This document shows positions 1 to 6,712 of a stretch of 6,712 nucleotides of DNA, in pieces. Position numbers and translations under genes: made by a program. Below the pieces are notes generated by a model, which saw only the letters and a program-made list of their open reading frames with translations, did no database searches and was not told the DNA's origin. Within the stretch, counting starts at the first letter, position 1. Every line of letters begins with the position of its first letter. The DNA comes from a bacterium HR39 (GTDB taxonomy: Bacteria > Pseudomonadota > Alphaproteobacteria > Geminicoccales > Geminicoccaceae). The DNA lies in NCBI GenBank assembly GCA_002898955.1, contig BEIP01000079.1, forward strand, positions 1 to 6,712, written 5' to 3'.

Positions 1-66
1 CCGGCCCCGCCCGCGGGCGGTGGCTCACCGATGCTGCTCGACGGCGCGCTGCCGGCCGGGCGCTGA
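1..66 (+). CDS. 3' end of an upstream gene (partial; possibly hflC)
   Basis: A reading frame is open from the first base and ends at TGA 64-66, giving 21 visible residues that begin PAPPAGGGSP and end LPAGR. Nineteen of its 21 sense codons end in G or C, matching the codon style of the clear genes here. The stop lies 15 nt before the next start on the same strand. The Pro/Ala/Gly-rich tail has no diagnostic motif. In many Proteobacteria the gene just before yjeT/DUF2065 is hflC, a membrane SPFH-domain partner of FtsH, and HflC proteins often end in a low-complexity tail. The hflC identity is therefore a guess from neighbourhood only. That a gene ends here is fairly likely; which gene it is remains uncertain. 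Confidence 0.45.
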   Translation, partial: PAPPAGGGSPMLLDGALPAGR

Positions 67-69
67 GGA
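65..69 (+). promoter_or_regulatory. Probable ribosome binding site for the DUF2065 gene
   Basis: GAGGA overlaps the stop codon of the upstream gene and lies 12 nt before the ATG at 82. The spacing is slightly long. No better purine-rich stretch precedes that start, so this is the likely Shine-Dalgarno element. Confidence 0.4.
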
Positions 70-81
70 CGGCCGCGGCGC

Positions 82-282
82 ATGCGCGATCTCCTCACCG
101 CCCTCGCGCTCGTCCTCGTGATCGAGGGCGTGCTGTGGGCGCTGTTCCCCGATATGATGAAACGCGCGGCCGCCCTGGCGCTGACCCTGGACAGCCAGCG
201 GCTGCGCACGGTCGGCCTCGTGACCGCCGTCGTCGGCGTGCTGCTGGTCTGGGTCGTGCGCCGGGCGGCGGGCGGGTCCTGA
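82..282 (+). CDS. yjeT: DUF2065 / YjeT-family small inner-membrane protein
   Basis: This 66-residue protein consists almost entirely of two hydrophobic helices, at about residues 4-22 and 44-59, joined by a short loop with basic and polar residues (KR at 27-28, then DSQRLR at 37-42). The pattern of an Ala/Leu/Val-rich first helix, an internal Glu-Gly (residues 15-16), a Pro after the helix (23), then a second helix ending in Arg residues matches the YjeT/DUF2065 family (about 60-65 aa) as I remember E. coli YjeT. The family has no established function. In E. coli it lies just after hflK-hflC, whose products modulate the FtsH protease. Here the gene sits 32 nt before a DegP-type protease on the same strand, which suggests a role in envelope protein quality control (inference). 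The start at 82 gives the full family length; internal Met codons at residues 25-26 would remove helix one. Confidence 0.85.
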   Translation: MRDLLTALALVLVIEGVLWALFPDMMKRAAALALTLDSQRLRTVGLVTAVVGVLLVWVVRRAAGGS

Positions 283-300
283 GCCGACCCGGTCCCAGCG

Positions 301-305
301 GGAGG
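301..305 (+). promoter_or_regulatory. Ribosome binding site deciding the degP start
   Basis: GGAGG lies 9 nt before the ATG at 315. It picks this start over in-frame codons further upstream (from 135), which would run through the DUF2065 gene and place the signal peptide internally. Confidence 0.75.
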
Positions 306-314
306 GCCACGCGC

Positions 315-1736
315 ATGTCGTCCGTCCGCTCCCTCGTCCTCGCCCTCGCCGGGCTGATGCTGCTTTCGGCCGCCGTCCTCGCCGAGGGGCTGCTGCCCAG
401 CTTCGCCGACATCGTCGAGAAGGTGGCGCCGGCGGTGGTCAACATCTCCAGTACCCGCGAGCTGCGCCCGCGCGAGCTTCCCCAGGCGCCGCCCGGGTCG
501 CCCCTCGAGGAGTTCTTCCGCGAGTTCCTCGACCGCGACGGCGGGCCGCGGCGGACCTACTCGCTGGGTTCCGGCTTCATCGTCGACCCGCGCGGCTACG
601 TGGTGACCAACAACCACGTCATCGAGGACGCCACCGAGATCGAGGTGGTGCTCCAGGACGAGAGCCGTTACCGGGCCACGGTGGTGGGCCGGGACCGGCG
701 CACCGACCTCGCGGTGCTGAAGATCGACCGGCCCGAGCCCTTCCCCTACGTGCAGTGGGCGGACAGCGACCGGGTGCGGGTCGGGGACTGGGTCATCGCC
801 ATCGGCAATCCCTTCGGTCTCGGCACCTCGGTCACCGTCGGCGTGGTCTCGGCGCGCGGACGCGACATCCGGGCCGACTCCTACGTCGACTTCTTCCAGA
901 TCGACGCCGCCATCAACCGCGGCAATTCCGGCGGGCCGAGCTTCGACCTCGAGGGACGCGTGTTCGGGGTGAACACCGCCATCTTCTCGCCCTCGGGCAC
1001 CAACATCGGCATCGGCTTCGCCATCCCCTCCAACATCGCCCGCCGGGTGGTGGAGGACCTGATCGAGCACGGGCGGGTGATCCGCGCGTGGCTCGGGGTG
1101 AAGATCCAGACCGTCACGCCGGCCATCGCCGAGAGCCTCGGGCTCGACCGGCCGCGCGGCGCCCTGGTCTCCTCGGTGGTGCCGGGCGGCCCGGCCGAGG
1201 CGGCGGGCATCCGTCCCGGCGACGTGGTGCTGGAGCTGGCTGGGCATGCCGTCGAGCGCATGCGCGATCTGCCGCGCATCGTCGCCGACACGCCGGTGGG
1301 TTCGGAGGTGGAGGTGGTCCTGTGGCGCCGGGGCGAGGAGGTGAAGGTGCGGGTGGTGCTGGCCGAGCTGCCCTCGGAGGCCGAACTCGCGCGGCTGGAG
1401 GCGCAGCGGGCCGAGGGCGGTCCCGCCACCCGCGCCGAGCTGCCCGAGCTGGGACTGGTGGTGGGCGGCATCGACGCCGCGGCGCGCGAGCGCTTCCGCC
1501 TCCCCGAGGACGCACGCGGCGTGGTGGTGCTGGAGGTGGCGGAGGGCGGTCCGGCAGCCCGTGCGGGCGTGCGGACCGGCGATCGCATCCTCGAGGTGGA
1601 CCAGGAGGAGGTGGGCTCGCCGCCGGAGCTGGTGGCGCGCATCGGCAGCGCGCGGCAGGAGGGGCGGCGGGCGGTGCTGCTGCTGATCGAGCGCGAGGGT
1701 GAGCCGCAGTTCGTTTCGGTGCCCTTCGCCGAGTGA
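315..1736 (+). CDS. degP: Do-family periplasmic serine endoprotease (DegP/DegQ/MucD type)
   Basis: This is a complete 473-residue HtrA-type protease that degrades or refolds damaged envelope proteins in the periplasm. Residues 1-23 form a Sec signal peptide with a basic Arg5, a Leu/Ala core and likely cleavage after VLA. The trypsin-like domain spans about 30-250, with the catalytic triad His101 (in TNNHVIEDA), Asp131 (in RTDLAVLKID) and Ser205 (in GNSGGPS). IGIGFAIPSN at 231-240 is a family hallmark. Two PDZ domains follow at about 258-350 and 377-468, which is the standard Do layout and length. The LA-loop region (about 48-80) is fairly short and lacks a long Gln-rich linker, so the protein may be closer to DegQ or MucD than to E. 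coli DegP; sequence reading cannot settle the subtype. GGAGG before the ATG supports the start. It is probably co-transcribed with the DUF2065 gene 32 nt upstream. Its stop abuts the stop of the convergent gene. Confidence 0.96.
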   Translation: MSSVRSLVLALAGLMLLSAAVLAEGLLPSFADIVEKVAPAVVNISSTRELRPRELPQAPPGSPLEEFFREFLDRDGGPRRTYSLGSGFIVDPRGYVVTNNHVIEDATEIEVVLQDESRYRATVVGRDRRTDLAVLKIDRPEPFPYVQWADSDRVRVGDWVIAIGNPFGLGTSVTVGVVSARGRDIRADSYVDFFQIDAAINRGNSGGPSFDLEGRVFGVNTAIFSPSGTNIGIGFAIPSNIARRVVEDLIEHGRVIRAWLGVKIQTVTPAIAESLGLDRPRGALVSSVVPGGPAEAAGIRPGDVVLELAGHAVERMRDLPRIVADTPVGSEVEVVLWRRGEEVKVRVVLAELPSEAELARLEAQRAEGGPATRAELPELGLVVGGIDAAARERFRLPEDARGVVVLEVAEGGPAARAGVRTGDRILEVDQEEVGSPPELVARIGSARQEGRRAVLLLIEREGEPQFVSVPFAE

Positions 1737-1739
1737 TCA
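1734..1739. other. Zero-gap convergent stop-codon junction
   Basis: TGATCA consists of the + strand stop of degP (TGA, 1734-1736) followed directly by the - strand stop of the exported-protein gene (TGA read from 1739 to 1737). No spacer separates the two operons. I saw no GC hairpin plus T-run in either direction, so any terminator must lie inside coding sequence or depend on Rho. Confidence 0.9.
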
Positions 1740-2744
1740 GCGCGCCGCCGCATCCCGCACGTCGACCGTGACCTCCGTCGAAAGCCGGCGGCGCAGGGTC
1801 CCGAGGCCGCTGGTCTCGATCCGCCGGATGCGCCGCGGCAGGCGCGGCCCGCCGAGGTCGACCTCGATGAGGCTTTCCCGCGCGTAGAAGGGCGGCGGCA
1901 GGGCGGCCAGCACCTCCGCGCGCTTCGCCTCCGGCAGCATGCGCCACATCCCGGCGAGGCCGGGGATGCGCTCGAGCAGGAGGCGGCGGTCGAGCGGGCG
2001 CAGCGGCTCCTCGCGCCGGCGCAGACGCACGACGCCGCTCTCGGGATCGCGGAGCAGGACCCGGTCCTCCACCCGCATGGGCCAGTCCGTGCCGGGGGCG
2101 AAGTCGAGGGGCCGCCCGTCCTCGTGCACCGCGACCCGGGTCTCTTCGGGGATGCGCACGCCCGCGAGCTCGAAGACGAGGACCGGCTCCTGCAGGAGCT
2201 GGTGGGCGAGGCGGTCGTCGCCGGCCAGCGTTTCGAGGAAGCGCCGGCGCACTTCGGCCAGCGCCGTCTCCACCGCCCCGCGCGGGCGCCCTTCCGCCAC
2301 CAGCTCGCGCTCGATGTCCGAAAGCGCCCGCTCCAGCGCCGCCTCCACCGAGGCTTGCGCCGCGGCCGGATCGGCCAGCACGGGACCGCGCCCGGGAAGG
2401 AGGCGGAAGTCGAAGCCCACCTCCTCCCACAGCCGGGCCATGCGCAGGCGCAGCACATCGGCCGGCCCGCCGTCCGCCGCCTCGTCCGCGCCGAAGGAGA
2501 GCCAGCGCCACGCGAACAGCAGCCCCTCTCCGTCGCGCCGCACGGCGAGCAGGCCCGAAGCCGCCGAGCGCGCCTCCTCCACCCAGCGTCCCTCGTCGAA
2601 CACCTCGCGCCGGCGGCGCAGGTCCAGAAGCAGCCGCAGTCCGGGGCGCGGGCGCGGCGTCAGGTCGAGCTCCGCCGCCGCGCCGGCCGGGCGCGGCAGG
2701 GCGAGGAGCGCAAGGAGGAGGGTGACGACACCGCGGCGCTGCAA
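1737..2744 (-). CDS. Predicted exported protein of unknown function
   Basis: I do not recognise this 335-residue protein. The N-terminus has basic residues (RR at 3-4), a Leu/Val/Ala core (about 6-16) and a c-region ending AGA or AAA (20-24). This is a plausible Sec signal peptide, giving a periplasmic or exported product; there is no lipobox Cys, and no Cys anywhere in the protein. No further membrane helix is evident. The mature part mixes charged helical segments (about 127-185) with likely beta segments: 186-200, VAVHEDGRPLDF at 204-215, and a strand-like stretch at 222-242. It is very Arg-rich (55 of 335) with one Lys (274), though low Lys is partly a GC effect. The start is TTG, supported by GAGG seven nt upstream that overlaps the purH stop; no ATG or GTG near the signal peptide offers an alternative. 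Codon style matches the neighbours. It is probably the last gene of the lysS-rsmB-purH unit. That it is a gene is likely; its function is unknown. Confidence 0.8.
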   Translation of the reverse strand: MQRRGVVTLLLALLALPRPAGAAAELDLTPRPRPGLRLLLDLRRRREVFDEGRWVEEARSAASGLLAVRRDGEGLLFAWRWLSFGADEAADGGPADVLRLRMARLWEEVGFDFRLLPGRGPVLADPAAAQASVEAALERALSDIERELVAEGRPRGAVETALAEVRRRFLETLAGDDRLAHQLLQEPVLVFELAGVRIPEETRVAVHEDGRPLDFAPGTDWPMRVEDRVLLRDPESGVVRLRRREEPLRPLDRRLLLERIPGLAGMWRMLPEAKRAEVLAALPPPFYARESLIEVDLGGPRLPRRIRRIETSGLGTLRRRLSTEVTVDVRDAAAR

Positions 2745-2751
2745 GGGACGG

Positions 2752-2755
2752 CCTC
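2752..2755 (-). promoter_or_regulatory. Ribosome binding site for the TTG start of the exported protein
   Basis: On the - strand GAGG overlaps the purH stop codon (2754-2756) and lies 7 nt before the TTG at 2744-2742. It supports the non-ATG start and suggests that translation of this gene is coupled to termination of purH. Confidence 0.55.
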
Positions 2756-4310
2756 AGTGGCGAAAGTGACGCATGCGGGTGAAGACCATGGCGATGTCGT
2801 GCTCGTCGGCGGCGGCGATCACCTCGTCGTCGCGCACGCTGCCGCCCGGCTGGATGACCGCGCGCACCTCCGCCTTCGCCGCTTCCACGAGCCCGTCGGG
2901 GAAGGGGAAGAAGGCGTCCGAGGCCACCACCGCACCGCGGCTGCCGCGCCCCTCGCGGGCCTTGGCGACGGCGATGCGCACCGCGTCCACCCGGCTCATC
3001 TGGCCGGCGCCGATGCCGACCGTCGCCCGCCCGCGGGCCAGCACGATGGCATTGGAGCGCACGTGCTTGACCACCTTCCAGGCGAACAGCAGGTCTTCCA
3101 GCTCCTCGGGGGTGGGCGCGCGCTTCGGCACCACCTCCAGCTTCGCCGGGTCGATCCGGCCCACGTCGCGGTCCTGCAGCAGGAAGCCGCCCGCCAGCGG
3201 CCGCGGCAGCACGCCGTCGCGGGCCGGACCGGGAAGGCCGCCCGTCTCGAGAAGCCGCAGGTTCTTCTTCTGCGCCAGCACGTCGCGCGCCTCCGGCAGG
3301 AATTCCGGCGCGATCACCACCTCGAGGAAGAGCTTCGTGAGTTCCTGTGCGAGCTCGCCCGTGACCGGCCGGTTGCAGGCGACGATGCCGCCGAAGGCGC
3401 TCACCGGATCGGAGGCCAGCGCCCGCTTCCAGGTGTCGACGAGATCGTCGCCTTCGGCCACGCCGCAGGGGTTGTTGTGCTTGACGACGACGATGGCGGG
3501 CCGCTCGAACTCGGCCACCAGCTCGAAGGCCGAGTCGGCATCGAGCAGGTTGTTGTAGCTCGGCTCCTTGCCCTGCAGCAGCCGGGCGGACGCCGCGCCC
3601 GGGCGCGGATCCGAGGTGCGATACAGGGCGGCGCGCTGGTGCGGGTTCTCGCCGTAGCGCAGCCGACCGGCCAGGGTGCCCGTCAGGGTGAAGCGCTCGG
3701 TGAAGGGTTCCTCGCCGGCCGTGGCCGTCATCCAGCGGGCGATCTCGGCGTCGTAGGCCGCGGTGCGGCGGAACGCCTTCGCCGCGAGGCGCCGACGGGT
3801 GGCAAGGCGCGTGCCGCCCGCCTCGTCGAGCTCGGCGAGGACGGCCCGGTAGTCGTCCGGATCCACCACCACGGTGACGGCGGCGAAGTTCTTGGCGCCG
3901 GCGCGGATCATGGCGGGGCCGCCGATGTCGATGTTCTCGACACAGCGCTCCTCGTCCGCCCCCGAGGCCACGGTCCGCTCGAAGGGGTAGAGGTCGACCA
4001 CGAGCAGGTCGACGGGACGGATGCCCCGCTCTTCGAGCGTGCGCATGTGTTCGGGCAGATCGCGGCGCGCCAGCAGGCCGCCGTGCACCGCCGGGTGCAG
4101 GGTCTTGACCCGCCCGTCCAGGATCTCGCCGGCACCGGTGAGCTCGCCCACCTCCACCACCGGGATTCCGGCCTCGCGCAGGGTGGCGGCGGTGCCACCG
4201 GTGGAGAGGATCTCGACGCCGCGCTCGTCCAGCGCGCGGGCGAAGTCGACGACCCCGGCTTTGTCGGAGACGGAGATCAGCGCCCGCCGGATGGGTACCA
4301 CGTCCTCCAT
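2754..4310 (-). CDS. purH: Bifunctional AICAR formyltransferase / IMP cyclohydrolase PurH
   Basis: This complete 518-residue cytosolic enzyme catalyses the last two steps of de novo purine synthesis: formyl transfer from 10-formyl-THF to AICAR, then ring closure to IMP. The N-terminal IMP cyclohydrolase domain (about 8-150) carries LISVSDKAG at 11-19, STGGTA at 36-41, [15 protein letters not shown] at 68-82 and [17 protein letters not shown] at 125-141. The AICAR transformylase domain follows (about 205-518), with RYGENPHQ at 218-225, the catalytic Lys277-His278 in KHNNPCG (277-283), SAFGGIVA at 304-311, GQMSRVD at 436-442 and SDAFFPFPD at 464-472. Its length is normal for the family and no frameshift or missing residue was found. 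The ATG is 24 nt after the rsmB stop, with a purine-rich ribosome site in that gap. Its stop is 9 nt before the exported-protein gene. No PurR-like operator or riboswitch fits in the short gap, so control probably comes from the promoter upstream of lysS, outside the window. Confidence 0.98.
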   Translation of the reverse strand: MEDVVPIRRALISVSDKAGVVDFARALDERGVEILSTGGTAATLREAGIPVVEVGELTGAGEILDGRVKTLHPAVHGGLLARRDLPEHMRTLEERGIRPVDLLVVDLYPFERTVASGADEERCVENIDIGGPAMIRAGAKNFAAVTVVVDPDDYRAVLAELDEAGGTRLATRRRLAAKAFRRTAAYDAEIARWMTATAGEEPFTERFTLTGTLAGRLRYGENPHQRAALYRTSDPRPGAASARLLQGKEPSYNNLLDADSAFELVAEFERPAIVVVKHNNPCGVAEGDDLVDTWKRALASDPVSAFGGIVACNRPVTGELAQELTKLFLEVVIAPEFLPEARDVLAQKKNLRLLETGGLPGPARDGVLPRPLAGGFLLQDRDVGRIDPAKLEVVPKRAPTPEELEDLLFAWKVVKHVRSNAIVLARGRATVGIGAGQMSRVDAVRIAVAKAREGRGSRGAVVASDAFFPFPDGLVEAAKAEVRAVIQPGGSVRDDEVIAAADEHDIAMVFTRMRHFRH

Positions 4311-4320
4311 GGTCCTGCCG

Positions 4321-4328
4321 CTCCCCTC
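4321..4328 (-). promoter_or_regulatory. Probable ribosome binding site of purH
   Basis: On the - strand GAGGGGAG lies 10 nt before the purH ATG, inside the 24-nt gap after rsmB. An AGGA at 4316-4313 is closer but only 2 nt from the start, too near to act well. The site supports the ATG at 4310. Confidence 0.5.
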
Positions 4329-4334
4329 GACGAT

Positions 4335-5660
4335 CTACGCCCGCCGGCGCAGGCGGGCCGTGAAGAAGCCGTCCATGCCGCCCTTCTCTTCGAGATGGAA
4401 GGGAAAGATGCGCACGGAGCCGCGCTCGTCGATGCGCGCGGGAAGTCCGCGCAGCTCCTCCGGCCGGACCGGATCGGAGGCGAAGTCGGAGCGGGCTTCG
4501 AGCAGCGCCGCCACCCGCTCCTCGCCCTCCGCGGGGTGCAGCGAGCACACCGCGTAGACCAGCACCCCTCCCGGCGCCACCATCTCCGCCGCCGCGGCCA
4601 GCAGTTCCGCCTGCAGGGCGGCCATGCGCCCCACGTCCTCGGGCCGCTTGGTGTGCTGGATGTCGGGATGGCGGCGGATGGTGCCTGTGGCGGTGCAGGG
4701 GGCATCCAGGAGCACCCGCGGCGCCGGCGATCCGGGGCGGAAGCTCCGCACGTCCGCCTCCACCACCTCGACCCGTTCCACGAGACCGGTGCGCTCCAGA
4801 TTGGCGCGAAGGCGGGCGAGGCGCCCCGGCGAGACGTCCACGGCGCTCACCACGGCGCCTGCCGCGGCGAGCTGCACCGTCTTGCCGCCCGGAGCCGCGC
4901 ACAGATCGAGCACCCGCTCGCCCGGGCGCGGATCCAGGAGCAGCGCGGGCAGGCCCGCCGCCACGTCCTGCACGATCCAGGCGCCCTCTGCGTAACCGGG
5001 CAGCTCCTCGACCGGGCCCGTCCCGGGAAGGCGCACCACGCCGGTGGGCAGCAGCGCGCCGCCCAGCCGCTGCGCCCACGCCTCGGGGTCGGCGAGCGGG
5101 CGCAGATCGAGGGGCGGCTCGCGCAGGTGCATGGCGGCGATGCGCACCGCCGCGTCCTCACCCCAAGCCCGGCTCCAGGCGGCGAACAGCCAGGAGGGCG
5201 CGTTGATCCGCCCCGCCTCCTCGCCCTCCAGCGGCCGCGGGCGCTCGCGGGCGATGCGGCGCAGCACGGCGTTGACGAAGCCGGCGTAGGCCGGGACCAA
5301 GCGGCGGGTGAGGCCCACCGTCTCGCCCACCGCGGCATGCGGCGGCGTGCCGAGGTGGACGAGCTGGGCGATGCCGAGGCGCAGGAGATTGCGCACCGTC
5401 CGCTTGGGCGGATGCTCGCAGGTGCGCTCGATCAGACGGTCGATCTCGCCGAGGCGGCGGAAGACGGTGGCATAGAGCCGCCGGGCGAAGGCGCGATCGC
5501 GCGCATCCAGCCGCGTGCGCGAGGCGAGGCGCTGGAAGGTCTCCTCGGCCGGAAGCCGCTGGGGACCCAGCGCCGCTTCGAGCACGCGCAGCGCCAGCTC
5601 GCGGGCATCGCGCACCCGCACCGGAGCGCCGCTGCGCAGGGTGGCGGTCTCAGCAGCCAT
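4335..5660 (-). CDS. rsmB: 16S rRNA (cytosine-967-C5)-methyltransferase RsmB
   Basis: This complete 441-residue protein methylates C967 of 16S rRNA using S-adenosylmethionine. The N-terminal NusB-like RNA-binding domain (about 15-145) includes [21 protein letters not shown] (55-73 region) and a helix ending in [11 protein letters not shown] (128-138). The C-terminal Rossmann methyltransferase domain starts near 220. [17 protein letters not shown] (228-244) leads into the SAM-binding [11 protein letters not shown] (251-261). [16 protein letters not shown] (319-334) holds Cys322 of motif IV, and [12 protein letters not shown] (369-380) holds the motif VI catalytic Cys372; both cysteines needed by the family are present. 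HPDI and the C-terminal [11 protein letters not shown] (427-437) are typical of RsmB. The ATG overlaps the end of lysS by 11 nt. No strong ribosome site precedes it, so coupled translation is likely, and the exact start is less certain than the identity. GTG codons at residues 14 and 16 are possible alternatives but also lack a ribosome site. Confidence 0.96.
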   Translation of the reverse strand: MAAETATLRSGAPVRVRDARELALRVLEAALGPQRLPAEETFQRLASRTRLDARDRAFARRLYATVFRRLGEIDRLIERTCEHPPKRTVRNLLRLGIAQLVHLGTPPHAAVGETVGLTRRLVPAYAGFVNAVLRRIARERPRPLEGEEAGRINAPSWLFAAWSRAWGEDAAVRIAAMHLREPPLDLRPLADPEAWAQRLGGALLPTGVVRLPGTGPVEELPGYAEGAWIVQDVAAGLPALLLDPRPGERVLDLCAAPGGKTVQLAAAGAVVSAVDVSPGRLARLRANLERTGLVERVEVVEADVRSFRPGSPAPRVLLDAPCTATGTIRRHPDIQHTKRPEDVGRMAALQAELLAAAAEMVAPGGVLVYAVCSLHPAEGEERVAALLEARSDFASDPVRPEELRGLPARIDERGSVRIFPFHLEEKGGMDGFFTARLRRRA

Positions 5661-6712
5661 GGGCCGGCTGGTGGCTGCGGGCGAGGGCCCGGTCGATCAG
5701 CTCCACCGTGTCGCGGATGCCGTAGGTCGCGACGAAGGAGCCGAAGCGCGGTCCCTCGCTCTGGCCGAGCAGCACCTCGTAGAGCGCCCGGAACCAGTCG
5801 CGCAGCTGGTGGAAGCCATGCCGCCTGCCGATCTCGTACAGTTCGTTCTGGATGACCTCGGCCGGCGTGTCCTCGGGAAGCGTGGCGAGCCACGCGCGCA
5901 GCTCCAAGAGCGCCTTACGCTCGCGGTGATCGGGCTCGCGGTAGCGCTTGGCCGGGGCGACGAAGTCGCGGTAGTAGGCGAGCGCCCGCTCCACGAGCCC
6001 GGCGAGCTCGGGTGCGTTCTCGGGCGTGGCTTCGGGGGCGTATTTGCGGATGAAGCCCCACAGCACCTGCGGATCCTCGGCGCCCACCACGCTCGCGAGA
6101 TCGAGCAGCATGGCGTACTGGATCGGCAGCTTCGTCCGCGGCGGGCGACCGTCGTGGATGTGCCAGACGGGATTGCGCACGAGACTCTCGCCGAGCTGCC
6201 GGCGCTGCTCGCGCACCCGGGCAAGCGGCTCGCCGTCATCCTCCGCGAGCGGCGCTGCCGCTTCGGGCACCCGCAGCGTCACGCGCTCCGGCGCCTCGCC
6301 ACGTGCGAGGAGATCCTCGGCCCGCTCCAGTGCCGCGTCGAGATCCGCGTCGCGGGCGAACGCCTCCAGGAGATCGTAGTACTCGTCCACGTGGCGCGGG
6401 ATGACATCGAAGTAAAGCCGCTTGGCGCGCCGCGGCTCCTTGAACAGGAAGAGCATGAGGCTCTCCTTCGTACCGTAGCGCAGCCATTCCTCGATCGTCA
6501 GTCCGTTGCCCTTGGACTTGGAGATCTTCTCGCCCTTCTCGTCGAGGAAGAGCTCGTAGATGAAGCCCTCGGGCGGCGTGCCGCCGAGGATGCGGCAGAT
6601 GCGCGAGGCGATCTTCACCGAATCGATGAGGTCCTTGCCGGCCATCTCGTAGTCGACGCCGAGCGCCGTCCAGCGCAGCGCCCAGTCGGCCCGCCACTGC
6701 AGCTTGCAGTGG
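5650..6712 (-). CDS. lysS: Class I lysyl-tRNA synthetase (partial, 5' end outside window)
   Basis: This enzyme charges tRNA-Lys with lysine in the cytosol. The visible 353 complete codons run from [14 protein letters not shown] at the window edge to the stop at 5652-5650; the frame is open through 6712, so the gene continues upstream and its N-terminal part with the HIGH motif is absent. The internal ATG at 6645 is not the start: in-frame residues before it (ADWALRW, then [15 protein letters not shown]) match the conserved class I LysRS core. The KMSKS loop appears as KISKSKGNG (visible residues 62-70; KISKS codes at 6528-6514), followed by ESLMLFLF and [18 protein letters not shown] and then the helical anticodon-binding domain. 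Class I LysRS is found in archaea, spirochaetes and most Alphaproteobacteria; in some genomes the gene is called lysK. The 3' end overlaps rsmB by 11 nt. No frameshift was seen in the visible part. Confidence 0.96.
   Translation of the reverse strand, partial: HCKLQWRADWALRWTALGVDYEMAGKDLIDSVKIASRICRILGGTPPEGFIYELFLDEKGEKISKSKGNGLTIEEWLRYGTKESLMLFLFKEPRRAKRLYFDVIPRHVDEYYDLLEAFARDADLDAALERAEDLLARGEAPERVTLRVPEAAAPLAEDDGEPLARVREQRRQLGESLVRNPVWHIHDGRPPRTKLPIQYAMLLDLASVVGAEDPQVLWGFIRKYAPEATPENAPELAGLVERALAYYRDFVAPAKRYREPDHRERKALLELRAWLATLPEDTPAEVIQNELYEIGRRHGFHQLRDWFRALYEVLLGQSEGPRFGSFVATYGIRDTVELIDRALARSHQPAHGC

Noticed and set aside
135..314. N-terminal extension of the degP frame by 60 codons
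   Set aside because: It overlaps the DUF2065 gene, would bury the signal peptide, and lacks a ribosome site, whereas GGAGG precedes the ATG at 315.
1853..1866. Perfect 14-bp palindrome (CGAGGTCGACCTCG) near the convergent junction, considered as an operator or terminator
   Set aside because: It lies within the coding sequence of the exported protein, has no loop and no following T-run, and short GC palindromes arise often in such DNA.
1737..2744. The Arg-rich, Lys-poor composition of the exported protein as a sign of nucleic-acid binding or foreign origin
   Set aside because: DegP and RsmB in this window have only four Lys each, so Lys loss is mostly a GC effect. Acidic residues are also plentiful and codon style matches the neighbours.
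2745..2772. GCATGC-centred short palindrome near the 3' end of purH as a transcription terminator
   Set aside because: The symmetric core is only about 8 bp with no loop and no T-run, and most of it is purH coding sequence.
1114..5079. A - strand open frame of about 1,320 codons in another phase, crossing rsmB, purH, the exported-protein gene and the end of degP
   Set aside because: Its translation is an Arg/Ala/Gly/Pro-rich shadow overlapping four well-supported genes. It is an effect of base composition and not a giant protein.
2124..5855. A + strand open frame of about 1,240 codons antisense to purH, rsmB and neighbouring genes
   Set aside because: It lies opposite genes with unmistakable catalytic motifs. 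The translation is low-complexity, rich in His, Arg, Gly and Ala, with no domain-like pattern. Long antisense frames without stops are expected in very GC-rich DNA.

Overview
The window is a gene-dense, very GC-rich stretch of bacterial chromosome. Wobble positions are almost always G or C, and by eye the sequence is well over two-thirds GC. The best guess is an alphaproteobacterium. The lysyl-tRNA synthetase is class I, the type usual in Alphaproteobacteria, whereas most other Proteobacteria use class II. An rsmB-purH neighbourhood and a YjeT/DUF2065-DegP pair are also familiar in that class. This assignment is inferred from gene content and was not tested by a search.

Layout: two blocks face each other. 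On the + strand (1-1736) are the last codons of an unidentified upstream gene (possibly hflC), a small two-helix membrane protein of the YjeT/DUF2065 family, and a complete DegP/DegQ-type (Do family) periplasmic serine protease with two PDZ domains. This looks like an envelope protein quality-control operon. On the - strand (6712 down to 1737) are a class I lysyl-tRNA synthetase (5' end outside the window), the 16S rRNA m5C967 methyltransferase rsmB, the bifunctional purine enzyme purH, and a 335-residue predicted exported protein of unknown function. Spacings of 11 nt overlap, 24 nt and 9 nt suggest a single transcription unit joining translation, rRNA modification and purine synthesis, with the exported protein as the last gene.

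The blocks meet tail to tail with no spacer: the degP stop (1734-1736) abuts the antisense stop of the exported-protein gene (1737-1739), forming TGATCA. Complete non-coding sequence totals only about 80 nt, in four gaps of 9 to 32 nt. No gene-free stretch approaches 300 nt, and no tRNA, rRNA, CRISPR array, insertion sequence or riboswitch was seen.

Most of the window is ordinary core-genome content, and I found no convincing new biological system. The points most worth a second look are the unrecognised exported protein at the end of the purH operon and the zero-gap convergent junction.
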